64,000 nucleotides of DNA from Pectinophora gossypiella (GCF_024362695.1 NC_065422.1:7749534-7813533), one strand, 5' to 3'. Shown: positions 35,931-49,215, numbered from the stretch's first letter. The notes: generated by a model not told the origin, from the sequence alone. A program made the numbers and translations.

Positions 35931-36084
35931 GTTCACAATAGGCACAATTATAGTCCGAAATTCACAAGATAAACCGCCGAGACCGAGAGTGGCCTCAACA
36001 ACCGTTCCGAAGGTAGTCGCGAATATTGCGATATAATATACCCACTTATTGGAATTATCACCTCTCTAGCATTATCCGGATTTC

Positions 36085-36375
36085 ACAGGGTCCACTTACC
36101 TAACCTCAAGATTTGACAGGTCTGGTTTTTTACAGAAGCGACTGCCTGTCTGATCTTTTAACCCGCGAAGGGAAAACCAGCCCAATACAGGTTAGGTCAC
36201 ATACATCCGAAAACGCATTCCTCGGGAATGTGGGTTGAACGATGTTTTCCTTCACCGCTGAGCACGTGATAATCATTTATGATCCAAACATGAATTCGAA
36301 AACAAATTCGACAATCATTGGTTTAGGCATGTGCTGGATTCGAACGTGCGGACTCAAAGTGAGAGGCAAGCGTAC
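36085..36375 (-). mobile_element. tRNA-derived SINE C
   Basis: Inverted copy close to full length: tail at left ('ggtctggttttttacagaag'), head at right ('actcaaagtgagaggcaagc'). Confidence 0.85.
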
Positions 36376-36493
36376 CCACTTATTGAAATATGAAAAATTA
36401 TATTGGAAATAATTAATCGACCCGTGCGATTCAATCAATCAGCGCTTATCAATCAGGGAATAAGTATCACGTAAGGAATAAAATGCATCGATC

Positions 36494-36845
36494 ATGACCC
36501 AGCTCCAAATAAAAAGTCGTCTGTCCACTATATGCCAACAACCTCCTTTCCTCCTTTCCTCCATCCTTTCTTATTTCGGCCATACGATGCGCAGAGGTGA
36601 TGACAGTTTAGAGAAACTGATTGTGCTTGGGAACACTGAAGGCAAAAGATCGCGTGGTCGTTCACCGACTAGATGGACTGATCAAGTGAAAGACTCGTCC
36701 TCATCCAAGTTCTACACAGTAGTAAGGGAAGCGCTGGACAGAAACCGGTGGAGGCAGATCATACGATCCAGGTGCAACCCTGATGCTGACCACGATCCTT
36801 AGATATGAGGGACCGACCAAGAGAGAGAAAGGAATAAAACTTTAT
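36494..36845 (+). pseudogene. LINE reverse transcriptase C-terminal fragment (102 codons open)
   Basis: Carries Y-F-G-H-T-M-R-R, then R-S-R-G-R-S-P-T-R-W-T-D-Q-V-K and D-R-N-R-W-R-Q-I-I, ending D-H-D-P and a stop at 36800-36802. This is the usual C-terminus of a lepidopteran RTE/Jockey-like LINE, different from the 29.1-kb family. The RT core is absent. Confidence 0.88.
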
Positions 36846-37356
36846 TACCAGACAAACAAACTGTCAATTCATATTCGAAAATACTCAAGTATTCCACTAC
36901 ATTTGTTCCACTTGACTTACCCCCAATAACACAATATTCCGTAACTGCCTTCCCTTCACTAACACACCCACAAAACAGGTGTGTCATGATGTATGTATTT
37001 GTGTGCATGTGTGTGTTGGCATCGTGTTGCCGTGGACATCAATCGATTTGTCTGGCTCTCCCCTATACAATTTCCTTGTGTCCAACATGCATTTGTATGT
37101 AACAGGTCTGAGTATCGTAAATATAATAAAATACTTGATTGCATACAGGAAAATAGATATACAGAAACAAAAAGAATAGGCATAATAGGCGACTTGATTG
37201 CTTAGTAATAGTTCAAACTACTCTTGAAATACTGATCTATGATCTAAAATGTGAACGTGTCTATGAATTCAACGGTTTGCAGCCCCAGCTGGGATTCAAA
37301 CCCGCGATACTACGTTGCAAGTCACATGTTCTCTGTACAGTGCTATAACTAGCCGT

Positions 37357-37470
37357 GAGCGGTGGTAGCCCAGTTGGTAGAACGCTTGCCTCTTACTTTG
37401 AGGTCGTAGGTTCGAATCCAGCGAGGCCTAAACCAATGATTGTCGAATTTGTTTTCGAATTAATGTTCAA
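37357..37470 (+). mobile_element. SINE C head fragment
   Basis: 'ggtggtagcccagttggtag' with A box and 'aggttcgaatccagcg' with B box. It looks tRNA-like but continues into SINE C body sequence, so it is not a tRNA gene. Confidence 0.85.
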
Positions 37471-37679
37471 AATTGAATCTTACTTATGTAACATAATATA
37501 ATGCTCGTATCTTCGTAGGTTTAGAGCCAGAACCATGATGCGAACCAGGGCACTACGATGAAAAAAGATAACTATGATAAGCAAAACATGATGTACTTAC
37601 AATGTTGCTGTTTAAATACCATATTTTAAGCAAATACATGATTATTGAATTATATCTTGGATTATTGTCTTGGTCACAG

Positions 37680-38045
37680 AGACTGTAACCTGGAACCTGA
37701 CAGAGGGCAGCAGTAACTGTCAGTACTATTCAGAGGCGGAGGACAGGAGTCCTAGTATGGCTTTGTAATAGACTACTCCGGGCGCCATCCCACTCGCGTC
37801 AGACAGAGCACTGCGGGGCGGAAGGCAAGAGGGAAACCACTGCCCTATTTTTCCCTAAAATATTAGCATGGAAAATGCTGCACCGACAAGAGCGTGGCTC
37901 TTAAATTGATGATGATGAATCTTGGATATCAATAAGGGTTATCCTCATCACTATTTTAAGAGCCACGCTCTCGTCGGTGTAGCATTCTCCATGCTACTTT
38001 TTCGGGAAAAATAGGGCAGTGGTTTCCTTCTTGCCTTCTGTCCTT
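37680..38045. mobile_element. Repeat F, plus copy followed by an inverted copy
   Basis: Plus copy 37680-37910; minus copy 37953-38043. The arms 'cgacaagagcgtggctctta' and 'taagagccacgctctcgtcg' face each other across about 45 bp. Confidence 0.85.
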
Positions 38046-38164
38046 TTTATTATTATTGGCTCAGAATAAGGGTTCGATACATTGGAAATTATGATTTAAT
38101 GCATTATTTGGGCTAAATACAAGTTATTAACTTTTTTTTGATTTACTAATTCTCACCCGGTAAA

Positions 38165-38300
38165 GAATTTAAGACAACAGGCCTGAGGGCGCCCAATTGG
38201 GCGCGAATCTCAACTCAGGGCGTCGTCTAATAGGATAATATTTGAAAGAACTAATCTACTCTAGTGGGTCGATAGCGTAAGCGCTGAATGAGGGAAGCAA
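38165..38300 (+). repeat. Repeat G fragment
   Basis: 'gagggcgcccaattgggcgc' and 'gcgctgaatgagggaagc' as at 8640-8750. Confidence 0.75.
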
Positions 38301-38948
38301 ATTATAAACAACACTGTTAACGAATTATTAAACGAAAACATAATCCACCCAGTGCCTTTCGGGCAAAAACATCATAGGGTGAATGGCGCTTTGATGTCCA
38401 CTTTTTGTCAAACTAATTAATAGCCAACCCTGTTGACAAATGCAACTTTTAATCTGGCCAGAGGGAATCCGTCTGAGCCGATTTTAATTGACAAAAATGT
38501 ACGTACACCGACCAGATATTTTTTATTTGTGTCATTGCCTGGTAAAAGGATATTTTAATTCAATCGCTACTCTGGGAAATTGAGTTTTGCGTAATGTTAT
38601 TGCGCTTGTACGGAATAAAATTAAAAAAGTTAATTAAAATCAGATCTGATTGGGTGCAGCTGTTTTACTATTCATTAATTAGTATTACATCCGTAATAGC
38701 TTTGTTCGGAGAACGCGCGACGTACGCCGTAGAGGCACGGGTTTGAATCCTGTGTCGTGCTCTAACGAATATCTGGTCTAATATTTGGAGTGGCTGCGGT
38801 TGCTTATTGATAACTTCTGGCTCTGCTCGCACTAATGGAATACGGGCGTGATTATTATGTATAAGTACATACGTACGTGTTGGAAACTTCCAGAATCTAT
38901 GTTAATCAGCTTCCATGCAGGCAGAAAAATCCTTTAATATAGAAAACA

Positions 38949-39145
38949 CAGGGTGTTAGTGACATCGTAACGAAAACTTTGAGGGATAGTTCAGACCACG
39001 ATTCTGAGTTGATATCAAGAAATAATTAAAAAAAAACACAAACATTTTAATGAATTTTCCGTCAGGAAAACCCTCTTGATATCAACTCAGAATGTGGGTC
39101 TAAATCATTCCCCTCAGTATTTGTTACGATGTCACTTTCACCCTG
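38949..39145 (+). mobile_element. Fold-back MITE I
   Basis: CAGGGTGTTAGTGACATCGT at the left; 'acgatgtcactttcaccctg' at the right. Confidence 0.85.
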
Positions 39146-41384
39146 ATTATTTATTATTTATTTCTTCATTACAAAAGATATTATAAAAATCTTACATTAC
39201 AAAAAATCATCAAAATCAAAATCATTTGATCAAATTATTGAATTAGCTGATTAAGTATTGTTTGTCATTTAAAACTGTGCTTTATATCAGTTTTTTTTTC
39301 ATCACAATGATAGTAACTTAAAAGGCGATAAAGAATTAATAAATCGTGATCACTGCCCATGACTAGGAGTAATTGAGAATCAGATAAAAATAATCAAACT
39401 AAATCCACGAGCGATAGTAATCTACAGTACCTATTCTACGGCTGTCTATAAGCCCATTAGGATTTAACGAAGCGGTCTGGAATATTAAATCTAGAAAAAA
39501 GTGGATAGATCTTATATGGACTACTTAGTAATGACTTTGATTTACACTTACTGCGAAAAAGTCACAAGAGTACTTCATTCATTACTCCGTGCTTCGGAAG
39601 GCACGTTAAGCCGTCGGTCCCGTTTACTAATTACTGATGTAAGTTAGTAGTCGTTACATGAACCATGTCAGGGTTCTTTGGCCCAATAGTAACCCCAGTA
39701 AGGTTGGTAATCCACCTCACAACCCATACGATAGAAGAAGAAAAAGACTTTATTAACATGTTAAAAACTGTTTGTTTGTTAAGGATACTATTATTATTGT
39801 GAAGAAAAAATACATCCGACCGTCATATATATACATACATAATATAGATACATACATAATCAGCTTTAACAGGTCCCACTGCCAGGCACAGGCATCCATG
39901 GTGAAACATCTAACAGAGTATTGAACACGGGACCTTCACTTTTATTCCCTTATGACGCCGCTTAGGTTGCTGCATGAACAAGAAAGTAACTAGATTCGCA
40001 ACAATTTGGAAATAACTCGACACGATTTGAACTTGGGACTTCCTACACAGCAGGTGATAAACTAAACCACAACCCAACTTGTGAACCCGCACATTATAAT
40101 ATTAAATAAGATAAGTATAACCCTTCAAAGATATTAACAGGAGATTTTCTTGGAAACCGCCTAAAGGTGCTCCTTTGAAACAGTTAATGAGTTTTCTATG
40201 TTCCTCTTACGTACAGACGGATATTCATACACATTATATAAGTATAATCGTCTCAAGATGGGATTTAGGAAGGGTAATGTAAACAATCCTAAAATATCAT
40301 ATATTCTGGTACAATACATCTCGCAAATATGCTAGAACGGCTGAATAACATGACATAGACGAACAGCACGTGTGTAGCCGAGTGTAAATATCTATATCAA
40401 TATACATTCACGCTCGCATAAACTCTATTGGGGTAGACAGAATTTTAGTTGTCTAAAAGGATCACGATGTTTGAAAATAATAGTACAAACTGCCATATTG
40501 GTTTATAACGACATCTCTTAGGCAACTAATCAAATCGAATCAAATATACTTTATTGCACAGAACTAAATTTCAACAATCAGACATAACACATGAATACAG
40601 CACAATTTATGCGACCTTATTGCTCTAGAGCAATTTCTTCCAACTAAATGTTTTTGCTGACAAAACCTTCACTGCACGGCGTTTTTATTCCAAGGCTAGC
40701 TGACATCTAGATAAATAAAATACTAAAACATGAACATAAAATAAAACTATGTTACCAGGTATACTAATAGGTACATACCTAAACAGACAACCTTCGAAAA
40801 AATAATTCCAAACAAAAATAATCTGCCTGGGACTGCAATAAGCAAGTCATGGTCATGACCAAGCTAACACATATACACACCCACACACACCCTCACACTC
40901 ACACACTTAAATACATACACATTACTAAACCACTACAACATGGGGAGACACGGGGATGTGCAATCAATAGTTTTCCCCTCGGGAACTCCAGAGGGAATTA
41001 GAGCGGTCCCATACTGTTATTTTTAAGGGAATATGTACCTAGTACGAACCTAAAGCAGGAACAGATTTTAAAAAGGATATAACGACGTTTAAGTCAAGAA
41101 TAAGTAATGCAATCTTAGAATAAGAATTTCAAGTGAAACTTTAGCGTGAATTGATGTAAGTTCCAGCAGTTTGCCATAAATAAAAAAAAGTTTGGAATGT
41201 ATGAAATCTAAAGTACAAATAATTAACAATGGTTCAAAGTAGCAAAATATATCAGTTTACCTACTAATAGATCCTCCGGGGTATAACGTAGACCAATAAC
41301 GTATCCCTTGACCAGGGATATATAGAGGCGGAGATGGGAGTCATCGGTACGGCAACGCAGGACGGAGTAGGCAAGTCACACGGA
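39146..41384. other. Intergenic with SINE B tail and LINE-tail traces
   Basis: 39585-39738 is a SINE B 3' end (plus). 40530-40650 is an inverted LINE-type tail ('atatactttattgcacagaa'). 40866-40915 is CA-rich. No gene is supported. Confidence 0.5.
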
Positions 41385-41612
41385 CTAACCTGGAACCTGA
41401 CAGAGGGCAGTAGAAACTGTCAGCACTATTCAGAAGCGGAGGACAGGAGTCCTAGTACGGCTTTGAAATAGACTACTCTGAGCGCCATCCCAGTCAGACA
41501 GAGTACTGCGGGGTGGAAGGCAAGAGGAAAACCACTACCCTATTTTTCCCTAAAAACAGCATGGAGAATGCTACACCGACAAGAGCGTGGCTCTTAAATT
41601 ATTAATGATGAC
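41385..41612 (+). mobile_element. Repeat F copy
   Basis: 'acctggaacctgacagaggg' to 'gacaagagcgtggctcttaa', as at 37680. Confidence 0.85.
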
Positions 41613-42064
41613 CTACTAATAAATATTTGATGAGCGTTACGATATTACGGTGAATTATGCGTTAAATAATTTTCAAATTGCTGTAAATCCTATCCGATGA
41701 ATGTTAGTATCCGATTAATTTCGGAGCGCTCATTTTAAGTACCAATTACTGGTATGTACGAGTATATTAGGTTATTCATTGCATATTGTGGTGCAACTCT
41801 ATACAAAATCAATATTCGGTTTAGATGTGGGGTGCTTCAACCCTCGTATTTCGTTTCATCACTCCACGAATATAATTGACAACTACCTAAGCTTACTGAG
41901 TCGAATTTTATTAAAAATGTTTGTGTATTAACAAATATTAAACATTTAAGTTTAGGTCAATAATAAAATGTGTTTAATTGTTTATCACACCAGACGTGTG
42001 GTAAAAATCAACCGGGGAATTGTGTACTTACTATTTATATTGGCAATTGGCTTGTAATCTGTAT

Positions 42065-42170
42065 TCTTCTCCTCCTATCGCATGGGTTGTCAGGTGGATG
42101 ACCTCAGCAACCCTGGTTTCAAGGTTGTAACTGAGCCGCCAAAGGCCTCTGATATGACTCATGTCGTTAT
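42065..42170 (-). mobile_element. SINE B tail fragment
   Basis: 'cgcatgggttgtcaggtgg' to 'gccgccaaaggcctctga'. The next 600 bases show nothing I recognise except an A-type tail trace at 42655-42690. Confidence 0.75.
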
Positions 42171-42789
42171 ATATTGACGTTGATGACAAAGCTGGTTTTA
42201 TTTTCTCCTAGCTAGTGCCTAGAAAAAAGAGATGCCTGGATGCCTTGCAGTCTCATATAACATGCAGAATATGCTGACTATCTAATTTTCTAAGCGTATT
42301 TTTACTTGACCGCTGCCTGACTAATTTGTCCTGGGGTATCACCTGAATTTACCCATCTTTTAAAAAGGGTTTGAGAAGGGTTTTCGGGTTCGTTACGGTC
42401 TCCTCTATATTTGCATTGTTATAGCTTTGTCATGTCCATCTGTTTGTTTACCTGTCACTTTTGTGGCAGTCATTTTTATTAGTTAAGTGATGCTGTTTTA
42501 AATAAGGTTGATGAGCTCTTCGGTGTTATGGCTAGACACTTTGACGACCAAACGAGTTGGGATCGGATTAATTAGGAAATATAGTTTTTCAATAGTTTTA
42601 GGTCTGGGTGATTTCCTTTCAATCCGTAGAGAAGATGCATGATATACCTGCGTACTCTACACTGCCTCCGATTGATTGAGGGGAAGTCTGTGATAATAAT
42701 AGTTGTATTGTGGACATAATTAGGTAAAACAATTAATAGTTAATATCTGCTAAAAGGAAATTTTTAAATCTTCCTCAAAATTAGCATAA

Positions 42790-43015
42790 ACTTGTTGTCC
42801 TCCATTCATGTCTATCAAAAACCAATTCTTTTACTTCCTTATAAGTCAAAACGTCCGCCTTCTCTTTAATCTGTTAACATGTAAGCTCTTTTTGGTCTTT
42901 CCCTTCCTCTCTTTCCTTGTAGCTACCCTTCCATGATGTTTTTAATCAATTGATCGTGTTTTATAAAGTGTCCAATCATTTTGCGTCTTCTGTCCTCAAT
43001 AACTCTCAGAAAAAA
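42790..43015 (-). pseudogene. LINE RT C-terminal relic with stop codons
   Basis: Minus translation shows D-R-R-R-K-M-I-G-H, an in-frame stop after I-M-E-G, then R-K-G-K-T-K-like and I-K-E-K-A-D. Same family as 21560-21675. Confidence 0.7.
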
Positions 43016-43139
43016 GTAGTCTTAACGTAAGTACAATAGTCCTATACAATAAGACATTATATTATATTATAATAATAAAACTATACACAAGACATTAAAT
43101 GGTAAAATGACGGGTTTATTTTCAGTTGAGATCCCGTGC

Positions 43140-43465
43140 CGGCCTCCGTGGTCTAGTGGTTGAGCGTTAGGCTCACGATCCTGAGGTCCCAGGTTCGAAT
43201 CCCGGTGGGGAAATATCCCAAAAATTACTTTGTGATCCCTAGTTTGGTTAGGATATTACAGGCTGATCACCTGATTGTCCGAAAGTAAGATGATCCGTGC
43301 TTCGGAAGGCACGTTAAGCCGTTGGTCCTGGTTACTACTTACTGATGTAAGTAAGTAGTCGATACATGAGCTATATCAGGGGCCTTTGGCGGCTCAATAG
43401 TAACCCTGACACGAGGGTTGATGAGGTTGGTATGCCACCTCACAACCCACACGAGAGAAGAAGAA
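43140..43465 (+). mobile_element. tRNA-derived SINE B, full length
   Basis: Best copy in the window: 'gcctccgtggtctagtggtt' (A box), 'ccaggttcgaatcccggtg' (B box), central block, and tail ending 'cctcacaacccacacgag'. Confidence 0.92.
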
Positions 43466-43644
43466 GAAGTTGAGATCCCAGTGCACAGATAGCCATGCTG
43501 AAATATTGCTGCCTATGCTCAGAAGAAAGCAGTATATGGGTTCTATCTCACTAGAAGTGACGTCACCAGCGGAAATTGTTCGGGATTCAGTTGTCGGCAA
43601 CTCATTATTTGCGCATCCAGGTGATGTAAGACTTACCTATCTCT

Positions 43645-43750
43645 CTCTTTATTTAAGAGCTGCGCTCTTGTCGGTGGAGTAATCGCCATTACTCCGTAGA
43701 TAGGGCGTGTAGAACGGTGGTTGCCCCAATCGCCTTCCGTTCCGCAGTAC
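43645..43750 (-). mobile_element. Repeat F-related fragment
   Basis: 'taagagctgcgctcttgtcg' and 'cgccttccgttccgcagta' resemble the inverted copy at 37953. Confidence 0.6.
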
Positions 43751-44515
43751 ACCGACCAATTTCTCAATCGGTAAAGACTCGATCCCTCGAAGACTTATAC
43801 CTTGCACATATTTTGTAGGTGGCGCAACAGTAGTGGTGCTACTACAGTGTCCTAGTGAGCATATAAAACATAAACAAAAGCTCACAACTGGGGTAGCCAG
43901 AGGTTCATCGCAAAATGAACTGAATACCCACAAGTCACCGAGCTTTTCTGAGGTTTGTTCTAGTGAGATAGGGCCTTATACAAATTGGGTATTTGACTGG
44001 GTCATGGATAAATCATAAAATGCTTCTATAGAAATAGAAGCGAGTCTATGATGATCAAATCAATCACATTTTACTTTTCGACTTATTTTCGTATTTGTGA
44101 ATGTAGTAATAATAAGTAACACGTTTGAGTGCTTTTATTGATGACGTCACAGGACGGTATTTCCATAAAAACTCCAAAGAAAACTTTCGTTTTGACGTTT
44201 CGTAGAAAGTGCCTCATTTGACTAGGTTGTCAAGTAGCTTATTATAATCATGGTACCTATTCTTAGTACTTCATAAACAAGTATGACAGCACATAACAGC
44301 GTACTTTTGTCGTCTAATCAAATGGTCCTATAATTTAATGATTTAAAATATTATTAAATAGGTTTAATATAAAGCGTTTGTAATTGGAAGTGTTATTCCT
44401 CTGATCACTTTTGACTTTATCTATCAACAAAAAATATGAGAGTGAGTTTTGTCTCTGTTATAAGAAATAAACTTACCATCAGGTCAGATTGTGGTCAAAT
44501 GCATGCAGATCATGC

Positions 44516-44650
44516 ATTTCTATCATTATCATCAGCCGTACGACGCCCACTGCTGGGCATAGGCCTCCCCCAAGGATCTCCACGACGATCGGTCCTGCGC
44601 TGCCCGCATCCAGCGGCTTCCCGCGACCTTCACCAGATCGTCGCATCGTC
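44516..44650 (-). pseudogene. LINE 3' end with (ATG)n-type tail
   Basis: Minus strand encodes G-S-R-W-M-R-A-A-Q-D-R-S-S-W-R-S-L-G-E-A and then A-Y-A-Q-Q-W, a known lepidopteran LINE C-terminus, and ends at the left in an ATGATG-like run. Confidence 0.85.
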
Positions 44651-44984
44651 GGATCGTTCGCATTTCTATGCAAACACTCAAATATACTTAGATACATTAA
44701 TTCAGAAATTTACACCTAAAATAATATAAAAGGAATACAGAGGCCAGAAATAAACAGGATTTTCCTCTTTACTTCACATAATAAAGCGAATTGAGTGCAA
44801 AAGGCTCTTAACAATATCTAAGTAGAGTACTAGAGACAAAATTAGTGGTTACAGTTGCGTTTTCAACTGTTAACAGGATTGAAGCTACGAAATATGCGAA
44901 GGTAAAGGATTTTTGTTTTCATAAGACTCACCCTTGCTTAGTAAATTCACAAAGGCGTCGGCATAATAATGATATACTTAGATC

Positions 44985-45192
44985 GACAAAGTTCGAATCC
45001 TGGTGGGGACATACCACAAAAATCACTTTTTGATCCCTATTTTGGCTAGGACATTGTAGGCTGATCACCTGATTGTCCGAAAGTGAGATGATCCGTGCTT
45101 CGGAAGGCACGTTAAGCCGTTGGTCCCAGTTACTACTTACTGATGTAAGTTTGTAGTCGTTACATGAGCCATGTTAGGGGCCTTTGGCGGGT
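44985..45192 (+). mobile_element. SINE B, 5'-truncated
   Basis: Starts inside the B box ('gttcgaatcctggtgggg') and runs to 'ggggcctttggcggg'. Confidence 0.85.
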
Positions 45193-46550
45193 CATTAATC
45201 TCATTACGAATTTTTGACATGAGTTATTCATGATCACTTTGGTTCTATCGTAAAACTTGCTCCTCAAACGGGGCGCATCAGCGTCGTGCCGACTAGGAGT
45301 CGAAGTGGTCGCCAAGGCCAAAATCGGTCGGAGATCATCATCATCATCAGTGCAACGGTATCGGGAATAAGAGGTGTTAGCTGTCGCAAGCTGATTAGCT
45401 GCGTCAAGTAAGTAATTCATCAGGATCGTATAAAATGGACTATAAAATGTACATAACTAAGCATAGTTCAGTGTTTATTCAAAATGCGCGCCTAGTTATG
45501 AAGTGAAGGAGATCGTAATAATCAAATAAAATATATTCGTGGCTTGACATACAATATTTTTCAATTCACTATTTACAAAAATGTATGCAGAGCCTATTAT
45601 TTAGTTCAAATTTGTTTAAGGGCGGCAAAATATGTAAGCAAAGTACATATCAATCTGTGTAACAAAGAAACATAAGAAATGCACTGCGTTATTGAATGAA
45701 TAATTGTTATTTACAGCAAAATGTAACGTGTGGGTACGTTTACCGAGCACTAGGCGAGCATAACCGCATGAGAGCAAACATGTCCAACGCCGGGGCAACC
45801 CTACACAATTTACATATTATTATAAACGTAGAATATGTATTTTAAACTCAAACATATTCCCTTTAAAGCTACAGGACTTTACACTTCAAAAGGGAGGTCA
45901 TGAATTTTGAAGGCGTAGTCTACATCGCTACGGGCTACGGACTACGCCGTAACGTTGCTACGGAAGTGAATCATTGGATTTTACGAGACGTACTTGAGTG
46001 TTTCAAATTAATTTGTCTGTTTGTTTCAGACATATATCGCTGGAATTTAGAAAATAAACTCTAGTGGTATGTTTAGTAAAAAAATCAAAAATGTGTATTC
46101 GGTTTAAATCAGCTACATTTTTATCATGTATCATGTACATACATAAACTCACACCTATTTCCCACCTATTGGTATTATCTCTTATTTTTTTCTATACTTT
46201 ATTAATATACTTTACAGAAAAGCACACCCTATTTGGGTAGACAAAGTCAATAGCAAAAAAAAATATTTTTTTTTACATAACAGAAATTCACGATTTTAGT
46301 CCAATTGGGACAGTCAAAAGCCTCACCGCCTCATTTCAAAAAAATATATATTCACATTTTATTTATATGCGAAATTCCATTTTTTTACCAGTTGGGCAAA
46401 CTAAATTTCAGACGAAAAAGGTATATAGGGTGCATGTAGGTAGTAAACCACGAACACGTGTATCTGGAATGCTATAAACAGGGATTGAACCTCCATTTGA
46501 TCAAGGTAAGACATTCCCTTGGAAACCGGAGTACTTTTACACAAATGCGT
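45193..46550. other. Intergenic, no gene supported
   Basis: 45925-45965 is rich in CTACG/CGTAG words, similar to 22985-23045. 46135-46170 is a LINE-tail trace. Minus frames 45160-45420 and 45616-45798 lack motifs. Confidence 0.4.
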
Positions 46551-46555
46551 TCCTT

Positions 46556-47551
46556 ATACAGTGTGTAAGTAACACCGTACCGGATACTGAGGGGAATGAT
46601 TCAACTCATGTTGCTGAGTTGATATCAAGTGGATTTTTCCGTCGCGTAATATCAAGTGATATTCATGAGTTTCAATTCTATACTTGATATTATTCTTCAG
46701 AATAATCCCCTCAGTATTCGTTACTATGGTCACTTCCACCCCGTACAAGTACGTACAGGTGGCTGTACGAGTACGTATGGGTGTTAGTGACACCGTAACG
46801 AACACTTTGGGGGATGATTCAGACCACAATTTGATATCAAGTGGAATTTCCTGTCGATGACAACTAGTGTCAATTTTAGTGTTTTTTATTACTTTCAGTT
46901 CCATACTTTTGCGATAGAAAAACCACTTGTTCCCTCAAATTTTGCGTTGCGGTGTCATTGACACCCTGTGTAATAAATTCGTCTTCTGACAACGTACAAA
47001 GTGTGATCCTTTACAACGTTACATATATGTATATATACCTATTTTGCGGATTCCTCTGTTTTATATCACATATATAAGCTCACGTGTATTTCCCATCTGG
47101 GTAAGCAGAGAGTATGGAATTCCATTTGCTTCAATCCTGACACACTATTCTTGCTTCCTTTAGGTATCCCTCAATCGTACTGAACTTTTTCTACTGGGCA
47201 TCTCCAATTGGTCAACTTACGCCCTTCGAGATCTTCTTCTGCCAGTCATCAGCTTGTATATTTATATTTTTATACGGAAATTTAAAAAAGTGTTTGATAT
47301 ATGTTGTGTTATTGCCTATACAGGGTGTTAGTAACATCGTAACGAAAACTTTGAGGGATGATTGAGACCATAATTCTAAGATGATATCAAGTGGAATTTT
47401 CCGTCGCAAAAGTATGAAACAGAAAATAATTTAAAAAAATAACAAAAATTTTCATGAATTTTCCGACTGAAAATTCCACTTGATATCAACTCAGAATCAT
47501 GGTCTGAATCATCCCCCTCAGTATTCGTTACGATGTCACTAACACCCTGTA
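46556..47551. mobile_element. Cluster of three fold-back MITEs I
   Basis: Copies at 46556-46748, 46777-46975 and 47320-47551. The last is best: arms of about 100 bp from ACAGGGTGTTAGTAACATCG to 'cgatgtcactaacaccctgt', flanked by TA, as for Tc1/mariner-derived MITEs. Minus-strand open frames here are only MITE reading frames. Confidence 0.88.
47090..47260 (-). pseudogene. LINE RT C-terminal relic
   Basis: Diverged copy of the 29.1-kb family ('ttcccatctgggtaagcaga', 'gaattccatttgcttcaat'), lying between two MITEs. Confidence 0.65.
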
Positions 47552-48295
47552 TAACTATAGGTACGCATTTGACCACAAAAACAATAATTATGGAGTAAAC
47601 AGTTCGGAAGGCACGTTAAGCCGGTGGTGGTGCCCGGATACTAGCCTAAACGCCGCAGAGTGAACAGGCACCTTTTGGGCGAGTTCGCTCCATCTTAGGC
47701 CTCGTCAATGCCTTCGGGCAAGTCTTGGGTCAAGAGCAAACCCATCAATGGTAAAAAAAATAGGTGAGCCGTAACAAAAAATAAGACTTAATTTTTGTCA
47801 CGTACAAGCGAGTGAGAATAAATCTTGCTAGACGTCATAAGATCCTTCAGCACCAGATTACGCCCCCGATCCGCCTTACATCACAACTGACGCAAGAGTC
47901 GCGTGATGTTGACATCGCCTACGCATCTCACGTGCCGTATACTTCACGAGCTGGTCAGGATTTAGTTTAGGTAGATAAACCTAAACTAAAAAAGGTCAGC
48001 TGGAAGAAATCTCTTTGTTTAGAGATAAGCTTGCCTGTACTATCTGTTTTCTTTGTATGTTTCTTGTGTCTGTTTCATTGTGTACAAATAAATAAATAAA
48101 AAAATAAACCATTTTTACCCGACTATGGCGAACAAAAAAAAGGAAGAAAGAACTTATTGTTAGAAGACGCCACAGTAACAAAACAAAAACATTAAAGAAA
48201 AATAAAACAAAAATGAAATGTACATAAAAAGCATAACAGAAAAATAAAAAGAAACCAAATAGAATGTAGAAAGAGAGTTATGTGTTTATTAACTG

Positions 48296-48505
48296 TGTGT
48301 TCTCCGTGGTAAGAGCTTTAGTGTCTCGATCTGGTTCAGATCAAACTGGTTCTGGTGAGGTTCTATTCCCGGTGAGGACATATCACCCAAAATCACATTG
48401 TGAGATTTAGTGTGGTTAGGACATAGCAGGCTGATCTCCCGATAGTCTGAATGTATGATGACCTACGTGTTTCGGAGGTCACGTTAAACTGTGACGACGC
48501 ATGAG
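48296..48505 (+). mobile_element. SINE B-type, diverged
   Basis: 'gttctccgtggtaagagct', 'attcccggtgaggacatatc', 'gtttcggaggtcacgttaaa'. Confidence 0.75.
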
Positions 48506-49082
48506 TGGTGTAGATGATCATCAGAGAAACTATCTGGTATAGAGGTAGAAAGTCGCTCCATCTATACTTAATTAAAACCATCTAAAATAAAACCATGCCT
48601 GTTTCTCATCGTGGTAGTATTGTAAACCACTCGTAAACATATCTACTGAATTTGGCTGTAATATCTGCTGCGTTGGTCTAACAGAAAACTTGATGAGATT
48701 GTACTTTGTTTATCTTGCGGCGGTACCACTGACTACACCAATCGGGTCGATAGTCGAGCTGCTGCGTAGTATCAAGAAAGTACGATAATAATCGCAATAA
48801 CTTCAAACCCCCCTCCCTTTATCACCCCCCCCCCCAGTCCGCAACACGTGACGAGTCAGCCGATGGTCACGTTTCTCCTGTGACGTCATTGGACCCCTCG
48901 TCAGACCCACTGTGTAATCATTGGCTTCGTCTCAGTGTAGACAAGGACAGGACAACCTATAGCTATTTCCTAGGTAAGTATCTACCATCTTACAATCAGG
49001 TGAGATTGAGGTCAAATTATAAAAAAGTTTATAATAAAAAAAGAGACAAGGTTCTAATCTAGTCTAGTTAGTGAAAGGTGAA

Positions 49083-49215
49083 AATGCACTTTCGGAGGTA
49101 TGTGACGTAAACTGTATTGGGTTGGATTTCCCTTCGCGGGTTGGAAGGTCAGACATGCAGTCGCTTCTGTAAAAAACCGGATCTGTCAAATCTTCACATA
49201 AGATAAGCGGACCCT
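49083..49215 (+). mobile_element. SINE C tail fragment
   Basis: 'tgcactttcggaggtatgtg' to 'aaaaaaccggatctgtcaaa'. Confidence 0.8.

Noticed and set aside
37357..37430. Possible tRNA gene
   Set aside because: It has A and B boxes but continues into SINE C body sequence and recurs in the window as a SINE; it lacks a clean acceptor stem.
46554..47576. Three minus-strand frames with similar peptides
   Set aside because: They are reading frames through the fold-back MITEs.
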